Positions 16,327 through 25,468 of a stretch of DNA of 64,000 nucleotides are shown piece by piece. Positions within the stretch are counted from its first letter, which is position 1; every line of letters starts with the position of its first letter. The stretch is from DAOUJI01 sp965197415 (lineage in GTDB: Bacteria; Chloroflexota; Dehalococcoidia; Lucifugimonadales; JAGWBF01). Position numbers and translations under genes: made by a program. The notes below the pieces were generated by a model. It made no database searches and was not told the DNA's origin. It was given only the letters and a program-made list of their open reading frames with translations. The stretch spans positions 124,001 to 188,000 of the forward strand of contig OZ240207.1 of the NCBI GenBank assembly GCA_965197415.1, read 5' to 3'.

Positions 16327-18057
16327 CTATCGGCCCAGGCGTATCCCGGCCGCATCACGGTCGAAGCATCCAGCAGTGAGGTCCTCTCGTTCTCCCCTCA
16401 GCACGTCCTTGCGGACCCTTAGCGAGGGTGTCCGGGGCAGGTCTTCCCGCATCTCGATGTAGCGGGGCACTTTGAAGTAGGCCAGCCTCTCAGCGGCCCA
16501 GTAGACCACGTCTTCCGGGGTGAGGTCCACCATCTCGTCGTCGGGAAAGACCGTAGTTTCGTCATCCGTTTCCTGCTGCGTAGTCTGGAGGGGGTGGTAT
16601 TTGCGATGGACCACGTAGGCCTTGACCTCTTCCTCTCCCAACTCCGACGGCACGGCGATGACGGCGCAGTCCATCACGCCAGGATGCCGCTTGATGATGT
16701 CCTCGACTTGCTGGGACGATATGTTCTCACCTCTTCGGCGCACCACGTCCTTCTTCCGGTCTACGAAATACAGGTGCCCGTCTTCGTCAACCCAGCCAAG
16801 GTCTCCGGTGTGGAGCCATCCGTTCCGAAGGGACTCGGCGGTCCGTTCCGGGTTGCGCCAGTACCCTGGCATCACTGCTGGATTGCGCAGAGTTATTTCT
16901 CCGGGAGCGCCCGGCGGTTGGACGACTCCGGAGTCGTCCACGATTCTCAATTCATTCTGGAACCTGGGGTCAGGGTGCCAGCGGGGTTTGCCGGACGACC
17001 CCTGGCGATGGGATTCTCCCAGCCGCTCTATAGTGCCGTAGCAGGTCTCAGTCATCCCGAAGCCAATAAGGACTGCAGCCCCGAATCTGCGCTCGAACTC
17101 CTCAAGCATCTCCGGGGCCATGGCGGGAGAGCCGTAGAAGAGGCGCACGTTGTTGTCCCGGTCCGACGGCGACGGGTCCTGCTTGAGGAGCACGGGCATC
17201 ATCATGCCGATGAAGTTGACGACCGTAGACTCGGACTCTCTCACCTGGTCCCAGAAGCGGCTGGCGCTGAACCTGTCCACCACGGTTAGGGTTGCGCCCA
17301 GGCACAGCGTCCCCATTGTCGAGTAATACTGGGCATTGGCGTGGAAGTAGGGCATGCAGGTGAAGAACCGCTCGTCGGGCGTGGACTCTGTCCACGTTGC
17401 GAAACCCTGACCTGACGCAGCGAACATGCTGTGGGTCAGCATGACACCCTTCGGGTTCCCCGTGGTGCCGGAGGTGTACACCAGCATGGCTACGTCGTCG
17501 GGGTCCACTTCCGTATGCCCGGGCGGGTCCTCCGCAGGAGCCGAGTCCATCAGGCCCCAGAAGTCCAACCACTTTCTCCCTCTCCCCCCGGGAGAGGGTT
17601 GGGGTGAGGGCGAACCTCCGCCGGAAACCAGGATGGATGCCTCAAGGGACGGACATTGAGCCGCCGCAGACCGTGCGACGTCCAGCAAGCTTTCGTGGGT
17701 GACCAGGACCTTGGACTCGGAGTTGTTGATGATGTAGGCGGTCTCGTCCTGCTTGTAGGCTGTGTTCACGGTGACGCATATGGCGCCTAGGCGGGCCAGC
17801 CCCATCCAGATGAACAATACCTCTCGCCCGTTGGGCAGGAACAGGCAAACCCGGTCGCCGCGGCCCACTCCCAGCCGTGAGAATGTCTGGGCGGCCCTCC
17901 GCGTCGCTTCCTGGAACTCACCGTAGGTTACGGCGTACTTGTCATAACGGAGAAAGACCTTGTCGGGGTGTCGCTCGGCGGCTGAGTCGATGATCTCGGC
18001 CAGGGTCATCTCCCAGGGCAGACGGGAAGGGTCGCTTGCCGTGATGATGTCGCTCAA
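16327..18057 (-). CDS. AMP-dependent acyl-CoA synthetase (CaiC-like) with in-frame repeat insertion
   Basis: A 576-residue ANL-superfamily ligase that activates a carboxylic acid to its CoA thioester through an acyl-AMP. It has the phosphate loop LVYTSGTTGNPKGVMLTH, the A5 motif IGFGMTETCYG, LHTGDLGWVDEDGHL and DRKKDVVRRRGENIS. Between residues about 148 and 163 lies SPSPQPSPGGRGR, which is encoded by a dispersed palindromic repeat (17576-17611) and replaces nothing essential, since it falls between conserved motifs. The start overlaps the stop of the upstream synthetase by 4 bases, so the two are translationally coupled. The substrate is unknown. Confidence 0.9.
   Translation of the reverse strand: MSDIITASDPSRLPWEMTLAEIIDSAAERHPDKVFLRYDKYAVTYGEFQEATRRAAQTFSRLGVGRGDRVCLFLPNGREVLFIWMGLARLGAICVTVNTAYKQDETAYIINNSESKVLVTHESLLDVARSAAAQCPSLEASILVSGGGSPSPQPSPGGRGRKWLDFWGLMDSAPAEDPPGHTEVDPDDVAMLVYTSGTTGNPKGVMLTHSMFAASGQGFATWTESTPDERFFTCMPYFHANAQYYSTMGTLCLGATLTVVDRFSASRFWDQVRESESTVVNFIGMMMPVLLKQDPSPSDRDNNVRLFYGSPAMAPEMLEEFERRFGAAVLIGFGMTETCYGTIERLGESHRQGSSGKPRWHPDPRFQNELRIVDDSGVVQPPGAPGEITLRNPAVMPGYWRNPERTAESLRNGWLHTGDLGWVDEDGHLYFVDRKKDVVRRRGENISSQQVEDIIKRHPGVMDCAVIAVPSELGEEEVKAYVVHRKYHPLQTTQQETDDETTVFPDDEMVDLTPEDVVYWAAERLAYFKVPRYIEMREDLPRTPSLRVRKDVLRGEREDLTAGCFDRDAAGIRLGR
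17576..17611. repeat. Dispersed GGGAGAGGG palindrome inside a CDS
   Basis: CTCTCCC/GGGAGAGG palindrome followed by TTGGGGTGAGGG, the same element found between genes at 27.7, 38.4, 45.8 and 53.1 kb. Here it is inside the acyl-CoA synthetase gene and keeps the frame open, adding a Pro/Ser/Gly-rich segment. Confidence 0.85.
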
Positions 18058-19730
18058 CCTGCCGCCCTCTCCTCTTCCATCTGTCTTAGCTCGACGCGCC
18101 GTATCTTTCCGCTGATGGTCTTGGGAAGTTCCGTGACATACTCCACGGCCCTAGGGTACTTGAAGGGAGCGGTTACGGTCCGCACGTGGGTCTGGAGGCT
18201 CTGAGTAAGCTCGTCGGAGGGCTGATAGCCGGGGGCCAGCACCACGAACGCCTTTACGATGTGGCCCCGAATCTCGTTCGGGCTGGCCACCACCGCCGAC
18301 TCGGCGACGGCGGGATGCTCTATCAGGGCGCTTTCCACCTCGAAGGGCCCTATTCGGTAGCCCGCCGAGATGATTACGTCGTCGGCCCTGCCCACGAACC
18401 AGAAGTACCCGTCCTCGTCCTTGTATCCCTTGTCCCCGGTCAGGTACCAGTCTCCCTGGAAGCAGGACTCCATCGCGTCCTCGTCCTTCCAATACTCCTT
18501 CATCAACCCCACAGGCCGCTCCGGCTTCACCTTTACGGCAATTTGGCCTTCCTCCCCCGGGGGAAGCTCGTCGCCGTCTTCGTCCACGATGGAGACCTCG
18601 AATCCGGGAGTCGGCTTGCCCATGGAGCCGGGCTTTATGTCCATGCACCGGTAGTTGCCCACCAGCAACGTTGTCTCAGTCTGGCCGTACCCGTCGTATA
18701 TGTTCAGGCCCGTGCCTTCCTCCCAGAGCTTCATTACCTCGGGGTTCAACGGCTCTCCGGCGCCGGTGCAGTGGCGCAAGCTGCCGAGGTCGTATTTTTT
18801 CAGGTCTTCCAGTACCAACATGCGGTAAGCGGTTGGAGGGGCGCAGAAGCTGGTTACGCCGTACTGTCCCAGAATCCTGAGCGTCAGATCGGCGTCGAAA
18901 CGCCCCACGGCGTTGTGCTGCATGATGGCGGCGCCCTGAATCCACTGACCGAACAGCTTGCCGTAGGCGGTCTTAGCCCAGCCCGTGTCAGATATGGCCC
19001 AGTGGAGGTCGGTGGGTTTCAGGTCATGCCAAAATCTAGCCGTGCCGACGTGAGCGATGGCGTATGACGCCTGGGTATGGAGCACCATCTTGGGAGGCCC
19101 CACCGTGCCCGATGTGAAGTATATGACCAGAGGGTCGTCGCTGCGGGTGGGTTCGACGGTCCCGAGCGACGAGGGTTGATTTTCTCTCTCTGCTGTCCAG
19201 CTTGTCCATCCCCGGCGTTCGCCGTCGATCAGGATAACGTGCTTCAGCGTGGGGCATGAGGCGATGATTTCGTCCACCTTGTAGGCGTTTTCCGCATCGA
19301 CTATCGCCACGCTTGCCTCGGCCCGGTTTACGCGGTACTCGATGTCGTGGGGAGTGCAAAGGACGGTGGCAGGCATGGGGACGATGCCCAGCTTCATCAT
19401 GCCCAGGTTGGCCACGTACCATTCAGGAATCCGAGGCGCCATTATGAAAGCCCGCTCGCCTTTTTCCACGCCCAGCCCGAGCAGCATGTTGGCGAACTTG
19501 TTGGAAAGGACTTTGAGGTCATAGAAGGTGTGCTTGTCGGCGGTGTCGCCGGCCGGGTGCACCGACACTAGGGCCAGCTTGGTGTGGTCGTCCGCCCAAC
19601 TGTCCATCACGTCGAACCCGAAGTTGTACAGTTCGGGCACGTCCAGCCGGAATTCCCGGCGGGCCGCTTCGTAGTCCTGCATGTTAGGAGGAAGAGCCTG
19701 CCCTGAGCTTGTCGAAGGGTCTATGGTCAT
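18054..19730 (-). CDS. Acyl-CoA synthetase (ACSM/AcsA-like)
   Basis: A 558-residue ANL-family synthetase, closer to medium-chain ACSM and acetyl-CoA synthetases. It has VIYFTSGTVGPPKMVLHT, IYDGYGQTETTLLVG, the IRRVELRQ end after LPKTISGKIRR (the catalytic Lys region), and WYLTGDKGYKDEDGYFWF. Its first residues MTIDPSTSSGQALPP contain a translated dispersed repeat (19694-19719), so the N-terminus has probably been extended by repeat insertion; the conserved part begins around MQDYEAARREF. It overlaps the next synthetase by 4 bases. Confidence 0.9.
   Translation of the reverse strand: MTIDPSTSSGQALPPNMQDYEAARREFRLDVPELYNFGFDVMDSWADDHTKLALVSVHPAGDTADKHTFYDLKVLSNKFANMLLGLGVEKGERAFIMAPRIPEWYVANLGMMKLGIVPMPATVLCTPHDIEYRVNRAEASVAIVDAENAYKVDEIIASCPTLKHVILIDGERRGWTSWTAERENQPSSLGTVEPTRSDDPLVIYFTSGTVGPPKMVLHTQASYAIAHVGTARFWHDLKPTDLHWAISDTGWAKTAYGKLFGQWIQGAAIMQHNAVGRFDADLTLRILGQYGVTSFCAPPTAYRMLVLEDLKKYDLGSLRHCTGAGEPLNPEVMKLWEEGTGLNIYDGYGQTETTLLVGNYRCMDIKPGSMGKPTPGFEVSIVDEDGDELPPGEEGQIAVKVKPERPVGLMKEYWKDEDAMESCFQGDWYLTGDKGYKDEDGYFWFVGRADDVIISAGYRIGPFEVESALIEHPAVAESAVVASPNEIRGHIVKAFVVLAPGYQPSDELTQSLQTHVRTVTAPFKYPRAVEYVTELPKTISGKIRRVELRQMEEERAAG
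19694..19719. repeat. Dispersed repeat with palindromic core, in frame at a gene start
   Basis: GAGCCTGCCCTGAGCTTGTCGAAGGG-type element with palindromic core, read as DPSTSSGQA in the synthetase. A degenerate copy in the other orientation (TTCGGCAGGCTTAGGGCAGG) is embedded in the composite repeat at 37450-37510. Short repeats of this kind recur through Chloroflexota genomes (recollection, not checked). Confidence 0.75.
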
Positions 19731-19866
19731 GGAGCAATGCCTTTTCCGCAGATCGAATCAATAACCCGGCGCATGGCGCCGCCGTAAGCTTGGAAGGCGG
19801 GCGCCGTGGCCTGTGGGGATTATATCGGCTGTCCGGCAGCGTCTCAACCCTGGCGGGTCTGCCCCG

Positions 19867-19875
19867 TGCTATACT
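19867..19875 (+). promoter_or_regulatory. Extended -10 promoter element upstream of SDR gene
   Basis: TGC plus TATACT at 19870-19875, 60 bases before the SDR start. The first five of six -10 bases are near consensus; no clear -35. Confidence 0.35.
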
Positions 19876-19935
19876 CCGATTGGCTCGTTGGCCCTGATAT
19901 TCCTTAGCCCGTTAACTCGATGCAAGGAGGCAGCC

Positions 19936-20685
19936 ATGCGGTTGGAGGGTAAGGTTGCCCTGATAAGCGGAGGAGCCAGGGGAATGGGCGCCGTTGAGGC
20001 GAAGCTGTTCGCAACGGAAGGCGCCAAAGTCGTCATAGGCGACGTGCTGGAAGCCAAGGGCAAGGGTGTCGAGGCCGAAATCAACGAGTCCGGCGGCGAG
20101 TGCGTCTTCATTAGACTCGACGTTACGGCAGCGGCGGACTGGGAAGCGGCCATAGACCTTGCTGTTGGGAGATTCGGCAGGTTGGACATCCTCGTTAACA
20201 ACGCCGGCATTTCCAACCGGGCCACACTGGAGGACACTTCCGACGAGGCGTGGGACCGCATGTTGGACATCAATGCAAAGGGCGTTTTCCTGGGTACGCG
20301 ACGCGCCCTTCCGGCCATGAGGGATTCCGGCGGAGGGTCAATCATCAATATTTCGTCCATTTACGGACTCATCGGAAGCCGTACGTCGGCGGCTTATCAC
20401 GCCTCCAAGGGCGCCGTTCGGCTGCTCACGAAGGCCACCGCTATACAGCACGCCTCCGAGAACATCCGGTGCAACTCGGTGCACCCGGGTTTCATACATA
20501 CGCCTATGACTGAAGTTTCTTTATCCGACGAGGAACACAGGGGACGTATAATAGCTTCCACTCCCATGGGAAGGGTTGGGGTCCCGGAGGATATAGCAAA
20601 GGGCGTGCTCTACCTGGCCTCCGACGAATCGTCCTATGTCACAGGAGCCGAGCTTGTCATAGACGGCGGCTTCACGGCCCAGTGA
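19936..20685 (+). CDS. Short-chain dehydrogenase/reductase, copy 1
   Basis: A 249-residue classical SDR. The cofactor loop is ALISGGARGMGAVEAKLF, the NNAG motif is ILVNNAGISN, catalytic Ser is in IINISSIYGL and Tyr-Lys in AYHASKGAV. IGDVLEAKG after strand 2 suggests NAD(H) preference (Asp). ATG 19936 follows AAGGAGG at 19924-19930. It probably oxidises an alcohol in the same degradative context. A close paralogue is at 38506-39261 on the other strand. Confidence 0.93.
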   Translation: MRLEGKVALISGGARGMGAVEAKLFATEGAKVVIGDVLEAKGKGVEAEINESGGECVFIRLDVTAAADWEAAIDLAVGRFGRLDILVNNAGISNRATLEDTSDEAWDRMLDINAKGVFLGTRRALPAMRDSGGGSIINISSIYGLIGSRTSAAYHASKGAVRLLTKATAIQHASENIRCNSVHPGFIHTPMTEVSLSDEEHRGRIIASTPMGRVGVPEDIAKGVLYLASDESSYVTGAELVIDGGFTAQ

Positions 20686-20752
20686 AGCCGCATGTCTGTG
20701 TTAAAATTCAAATCACTTCCCAATATTAAGCCCTACAATTGAAAGGAGCTCG

Positions 20753-21610
20753 ATGCTGCTCTCAGAACGCCGCCAACGCTACCGTAACATCCTGGAAGGT
20801 GACCAATGCGTTCATCCCGCGTCGGTATTTGACGCAATGTCAGCCCGGATGGCCGAATCCCTGGGGTTTCAGGTGGGGATGTTGTCGGGGTCTATAGCCT
20901 CCGGCACGGTGCTTGGCGCTCCTGACCTTATTGTCCTGACCCTGACGGAATTCGCGCAGCAGGCCCGCCGGGTGACGCGCTCTTGCGACATCAGTCTTAT
21001 GGTCGACGCCGACCACGGCTACGGCAATGCGCTGAACGTCATGCGGACGGTGGAAGAGATGGAAGCCTCCGGCGTCTCCTGTCTCACCATAGAGGACACG
21101 GTGCTTCCCAGGGGCTTCCGTAGCCGCGAGGAACTGATTTCCCAGGACGAGATGGTGGGGAAGCTGAAGGCTGGGTTGTCCGCCAGGCAGGACCCGACAC
21201 TGGTTATAGTCGGGCGGACCAACTCACGGGCTTGCTCTGGGCCGGATGAATTGGCCGAGAGGGCTAAGGCTTATGAAGCCACCGGGATCGACGGGATATT
21301 CGTCGCCGGTCTCAGCAGCGGCGAGGAGATGGACGCAATCCTAAGCGCCACCAAGCTTCCTCTGCTCCTGGGGTCAGCCCCCGCGTCGCTTGGTGGAAAG
21401 GAAGAACTGGGTAAGAAGCGGGTCAGGATAGCCCTGCAAGGCCACTTGCCGTTCTACGCAGCGGCCAAGGCAGTCTACGACACCCTTAAGCACCTGGCTG
21501 AAGGAGGCGCGCCGGCCGATATACAGGGCAACCTGGCCGCCGGAGAGCTGCTGGACATATCCATGAAGCAGCCTGAATACTCCTCGTGGACGAAAGACTA
21601 TCTCAACTAG
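20753..21610 (+). CDS. Isocitrate lyase/PEP mutase superfamily lyase
   Basis: A 285-residue alpha/beta barrel of the PEP mutase/isocitrate lyase group. It shows HPASVFDAMSARMAESLGF, LMVDADHGYGNALNVMRT (Mg-binding Asp), CLTIEDTVLPRGF and LVIVGRTNSRA. The lack of the isocitrate lyase KKCGH loop points to oxaloacetate decarboxylase-like or 2-methylisocitrate lyase-like activity. GAAAGGAG precedes the ATG. The following NTF2-like gene starts 9 bases after its stop, so both belong to one transcript. Confidence 0.88.
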   Translation: MLLSERRQRYRNILEGDQCVHPASVFDAMSARMAESLGFQVGMLSGSIASGTVLGAPDLIVLTLTEFAQQARRVTRSCDISLMVDADHGYGNALNVMRTVEEMEASGVSCLTIEDTVLPRGFRSREELISQDEMVGKLKAGLSARQDPTLVIVGRTNSRACSGPDELAERAKAYEATGIDGIFVAGLSSGEEMDAILSATKLPLLLGSAPASLGGKEELGKKRVRIALQGHLPFYAAAKAVYDTLKHLAEGGAPADIQGNLAAGELLDISMKQPEYSSWTKDYLN

Positions 21611-21619
21611 GAGGCGGCT

Positions 21620-22123
21620 ATGACGATGGACAAGGCGATTTCAGAGATGTTGGACCGGCAGGGGATACGAGACCTGATGGCCCGGTATTATCGGGGCATA
21701 GACAGAAAAGACGTGGAGTTGATAGGCGACTGCTTTACTGAGGACGCTTACGCCAGATACGGCACCTTCGAGGCGATTGGACGTGCTCGTATCAAAGAAG
21801 TCCTCGGGACGATCGTTCGTTGCTTCGGCGCCTCCACCCATTTGAGGGGCGACCAGGAAGTCAAGCTCGACGGTGACACGGCCGAGGTGGAGACCTATGC
21901 AGTGGACTATTTGACCTATACCATTGACGGCGTCCCCCACCAGTCCACCCACGGCCTCAGATACCGGGACACCATGGTCCGGGAGGGCGAAGTATGGCGC
22001 GTGAAGCACAGGGTGCTCCACTCCGATTGGACCCGTGCCTACCGAATTGACCCCACTGTACCCCTCCAGTTCGATTCAGACGCTTCCAAGACTCTGTTAA
22101 AAGGAAGACAGATAGTCCAATAA
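21620..22123 (+). CDS. NTF2/SnoaL-like protein
   Basis: A 167-residue cone-shaped alpha+beta barrel protein (IRDLMARYYRGIDRKDVE, DCFTEDAYARYG, EVWRVKHRVLHSDWTRAY). Bacterial SnoaL-like proteins include cyclases, dehydratases and isomerases of small molecules, and many are uncharacterised. It lies between a lyase and a large LLM monooxygenase (38 bases downstream), all on one strand with good ribosome binding sites, so it probably handles an intermediate of the same pathway. Confidence 0.85.
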   Translation: MTMDKAISEMLDRQGIRDLMARYYRGIDRKDVELIGDCFTEDAYARYGTFEAIGRARIKEVLGTIVRCFGASTHLRGDQEVKLDGDTAEVETYAVDYLTYTIDGVPHQSTHGLRYRDTMVREGEVWRVKHRVLHSDWTRAYRIDPTVPLQFDSDASKTLLKGRQIVQ

Positions 22124-22161
22124 CTGCGGACAGCGGACAATAGACTGGCGGGAGGTTGGCT

Positions 22162-23349
22162 ATGGTAGAGCAGCTTGCACGGCCCAAAGACAAGGTGGAA
22201 GTCTACTGGTTCTCGGAACAGCCCAACGGCTACATCACCGACAACGACCTGGAGAAGTACCCGTCAGGACGACTGGGATTTCCCAACAGCCACTTCGACC
22301 GGGAGAAGGCCCACGTCCTCTATTCCCAGTACCACGACCAGTACGCATACGCCGACGAGGTGGACTTCGACGGCATCATGAGCAACGAGCACCATTCGGC
22401 CTACTGGTGCATGAAACCCGCCGTGAACCTGGATGCGGCAGTCATATCCAAGCTGACCAGGAAGGTGAAAATCGCCATCCTGGGCAACGTCATTGCCATC
22501 AACGACCCCGTAAGGATGGCGGAAGAGATTGCCATGCTGGACTGCTACTCCGGCGGCAGGATCATCTCCGGGTTCGTCCGAGGCGGCGCGGTGGAGAGCC
22601 TTCAGGGGGGCATAGACCCTTCAGAGAACAGAGAGCGGTTCGAGGAAGCCCACGACCTCATCATCAAGTGCTGGACGGAGCCCGGACCCTTCCGGTTCGA
22701 GGGGAAGCACTATCAGTACAGGGTGGTCAACCCGTGGGTCCTGCCGATGCAGGAACCGCGCCCGGACATCTGGTTCCCCGGCACGGGCAGCCCTGAGAGC
22801 GTAGTCTGGGCTGCGAGCCACGGCCATCCCTACATGAACCTGGGCGCTCTGCTGGAAATCACTCAATGGCTCAAGGACATATACATCGAGACGGCGCGCG
22901 AAGCCGGGTACAAGCCGGGGCCTGAGCACTTCGGCTACCTCCTCAAGGTATTCTGCGCGGACACCGACGAAAAGGCCATCGAGATGGGCCGGCGGTTCCT
23001 TTGGACCGAAAACCATCGTCAGCGCGGGCCCAGAGAACACGTAGACCCGCCCGGCTACCAGTCCAGGAGTGCGTTGAAGGTTAAGGCACAGCGTCCCACG
23101 GCTGGAGGTTTCGTCGGTCAGAAACTCAACTACGACCAATTGAGGGGACTCAACAACATTATTGTCGGCAGCCCCGATACGGTGGTTTCGAAGCTGACGG
23201 AGGTCATTTCACGCCTCAATCCCGGCTACCTGCACATATACGGAAACGAGGGCGACATGCCCCACGAGGACGTGATGCGCTCCATCGAGCTGCTGGGCAA
23301 GGAAGTGATTCCGGCTTTGCACGAAATCAAGCTCCAACCCTACGAGTAG
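22162..23349 (+). CDS. LLM-class flavin-dependent monooxygenase (large form, copy 2)
   Basis: A 395-residue paralogue of the enzyme at 10022-11191. It has the same blocks: VEVYWFSEQPNG, DEVDFDGIMSNEHHSAYWCM, VKIAILGNVIAINDPVRMAE, IWFPGTGSPESVVWAA, and the C-terminal ALHEIKLQPYE. Differences concentrate around residues 310-340 (RPTAGGFVGQKL versus a glycine-rich loop in copy 1) and are likely to affect substrate or flavin contact. ATG 22162 is chosen over the TTG at 22156 because GGAGG is at 22151-22155. It follows the lyase and NTF2-like genes. Confidence 0.92.
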   Translation: MVEQLARPKDKVEVYWFSEQPNGYITDNDLEKYPSGRLGFPNSHFDREKAHVLYSQYHDQYAYADEVDFDGIMSNEHHSAYWCMKPAVNLDAAVISKLTRKVKIAILGNVIAINDPVRMAEEIAMLDCYSGGRIISGFVRGGAVESLQGGIDPSENRERFEEAHDLIIKCWTEPGPFRFEGKHYQYRVVNPWVLPMQEPRPDIWFPGTGSPESVVWAASHGHPYMNLGALLEITQWLKDIYIETAREAGYKPGPEHFGYLLKVFCADTDEKAIEMGRRFLWTENHRQRGPREHVDPPGYQSRSALKVKAQRPTAGGFVGQKLNYDQLRGLNNIIVGSPDTVVSKLTEVISRLNPGYLHIYGNEGDMPHEDVMRSIELLGKEVIPALHEIKLQPYE

Positions 23350-23447
23350 CAGTTGGGGATGTTCGCAGCCGAAACAATAACGCTCAGGTTATAGATGGAA
23401 ACCGTAAAGGCGCTCCGGTTGGCGAAACCTGACCGAGCGCGTTCCTA

Positions 23448-23476
23448 TTGACATATGTTCGGTTTAGTCGTTAAAT
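23448..23476 (+). promoter_or_regulatory. Sigma70-type promoter of solute-binding protein gene 1
   Basis: TTGACA (23448-23453), 17-base spacer, TTAAAT (23471-23476), about 30 bases before the ATG. The arrangement and the flanking GCGTTCCTATTGACAT are repeated before the second binding-protein gene at 25469, which argues that it is functional and was duplicated with the gene. Confidence 0.8.
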
Positions 23477-23507
23477 TACCCAAAATTTGCGGTCGGGAGG
23501 CGTTCGC

Positions 23508-25304
23508 ATGACCATTCTGAGGCTTCTCAAGTCAAGGTGGATGCTTACTTTGCCTCTTCTGTTGGTCCTGGCCGCGGCGGTCGCCTGCGGAGACGAAGCG
23601 ACCCCAACGTCAGCGCCAACATCCACGCCGCAACCCACGGCGACTTCACCGGCCGCTACGTCCACGCCCGAACCAACGACTCCAGCGGTTATGGCGGTTA
23701 TGATAGACGGTGAGTACGGAGGCTCTGTCCCGCTCTACAACTCGGCCTATGCCGCCCACTTCGATCTCCACTTGGGACCGTCGCTCCATTCAACCCGCGG
23801 GGGAAGGGCCGCCTTCAACGGGTTGGTGCACTACAACTTCGAGGACGCGCGGGAGGTCCTTTGCGACCTCTGCGCTGACTGGGCACTTTCCGATGACGGG
23901 CTGACTTATACGTTCAACATGAACCCTGCCGCCACTTGGCAGAACGGGGACCAGGTTACTGCTGGCGACGTGAAGTACAGCCTGGACCGGATGGTGGAAG
24001 CAGGCGAAGTCAGACCGAGGGCGGGCGCCATTAGAGCGTATTACGAGAGTTCACGGGTCGTAGACGACGGGACCTTGGAAGTGACTACCTCGTTCCCCGC
24101 CGCCGCGTTTTTGAAGTTCCTGGCCTTGGACTACATGGTGATTGTCAGCGAGGCCCACACCACATCGGGAGTCGACGTGGACCTCCCTGAAAATGTGATG
24201 GGTTCCGGAGCGTTCCGTCTTGTAGACGCGGTCAACGGTGAGAGTTGGGCGTTTGAGAAGAACGAAAACTATTGGAAGCCAGGACTGCCGTTCCTGGATA
24301 GAGCAGACGTTCTTGTGATCCAGGGCAGGAGCAACCAGTTGGCTTCCTTGCTTACTGGCCAGACCCTTAGCGCCATCGGCGCTCCCAGCTCGGTAGATTC
24401 GTCCACCCGACCCTCCGCGATAGAGCAGTCCGGCGGGAAGTTGAGACCCAGCGAGGCGCTGACTGGCCCGATAGCGGCCTTCGTAAACCATTTGAACCCT
24501 CCTTTCGATGACGTCAACGTCAGAAAGGCCGTCAACCTGGCAATCAACAGGCAGGAGTTCAAAGACGGCGTCTACCAAGGCGTCATGTGGCCCGGCTCCT
24601 ATTTCGGACCTGGAGTCGCCAACGGGGAAGCCGAAATTTCCCAATGGGAAGGGTACAGAGTGAACGCCGACGGCTCGAAGGTCCAGGAAGACCTGGACAC
24701 GGCCAGAGCATTGTTGGAGTCATCGGGCTACGGGCCTGACAATCCCCTCCAGTTCGACATCATGGTGAGAACCGTCAGCATATACCCAACCGCTGCGGTC
24801 TTCCTGAAAGAGCAGTTCGAGGCGATAGCGCCCTGGGTAGAAGTGGACATCGAAGAAGTTGAAAGCGTCGCAGGGATCACGCGTCAGGCGTCCGGTGAAT
24901 TCCAGATGAGCTACAGGATCATCGCCACCCTGACCGACGACCCAGACGGGGTCTTCTTGCCCATATACTTGCCCGGCGGCTCTGAGAACCCTCTGGGTTA
25001 CGAGGACCCAAGGGTGGTGGACATCTTCGAGCTGCAGAAGAAGGAGCTAGACCCCGCGACGCGGCTGGAGCTTCTGAGGGAAGCCGACGACATCCTTAGA
25101 CAGGGCGAAAGCCAATGGTTCCAGGTGGGTTGGGGCCCCAGCTTTGGTGTTGCCAGCGTCAAGCTGAAGAACGTGGGTCTATGGCCCAACCAGTACGGGG
25201 AATACCTCAGGCCCATAGACATGCTTGCTGAGTTGGAGCACGTCTGGTTGGACCCTGACGCTCCCCTTTACGACCCCAATAACCCGCCGTACCCCGCGCC
25301 GTAG
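23508..25304 (+). CDS. Family 5 solute-binding lipoprotein (peptide/nickel ABC type), copy 1
   Basis: A 598-residue extracytoplasmic binding protein. The signal peptide (LLKSRWMLTLPLLLVL) ends in lipobox AVAC with the acylated Cys27, followed by a Thr/Pro/Ala-rich linker to about residue 62. The mature part is SBP family 5 (LSDDGLTYTFNMNPAATWQN, VRKAVNLAINRQEFKD, GSGAFRLVDAV). It would deliver an oligopeptide or other organic ligand to the two permeases downstream. ATG 23508 follows GGGAGG at 23494-23499. It is colinear with copy 2 except for the linker region. Confidence 0.92.
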   Translation: MTILRLLKSRWMLTLPLLLVLAAAVACGDEATPTSAPTSTPQPTATSPAATSTPEPTTPAVMAVMIDGEYGGSVPLYNSAYAAHFDLHLGPSLHSTRGGRAAFNGLVHYNFEDAREVLCDLCADWALSDDGLTYTFNMNPAATWQNGDQVTAGDVKYSLDRMVEAGEVRPRAGAIRAYYESSRVVDDGTLEVTTSFPAAAFLKFLALDYMVIVSEAHTTSGVDVDLPENVMGSGAFRLVDAVNGESWAFEKNENYWKPGLPFLDRADVLVIQGRSNQLASLLTGQTLSAIGAPSSVDSSTRPSAIEQSGGKLRPSEALTGPIAAFVNHLNPPFDDVNVRKAVNLAINRQEFKDGVYQGVMWPGSYFGPGVANGEAEISQWEGYRVNADGSKVQEDLDTARALLESSGYGPDNPLQFDIMVRTVSIYPTAAVFLKEQFEAIAPWVEVDIEEVESVAGITRQASGEFQMSYRIIATLTDDPDGVFLPIYLPGGSENPLGYEDPRVVDIFELQKKELDPATRLELLREADDILRQGESQWFQVGWGPSFGVASVKLKNVGLWPNQYGEYLRPIDMLAELEHVWLDPDAPLYDPNNPPYPAP

Positions 25305-25324
25305 ACTCGAATCGCTATTGAGTA

Positions 25325-25363
25325 TGTTGGCCTCTGCCGCGACGATTCCGGCAGAGGTCAACA
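25325..25363 (+). terminator. Intercistronic hairpin after binding protein 1
   Basis: TGTTGGCCTCTGCCG (25325-25339) pairs with CGGCAGAGGTCAACA (25349-25363) with one G-T pair; no U tract follows. A near copy follows binding protein 2. It may attenuate readthrough or protect the 3' end of the abundant binding-protein message. Confidence 0.65.
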
Positions 25364-25468
25364 TCGTTTGTAGCTTGGTCAACGCCGATACGACTAGTTC
25401 TTAGCCAAATCGCAGGTGGAAACCGTACATCTGTGGTGAATGCCGAAACCTAACCGAATGCGTTCCTA

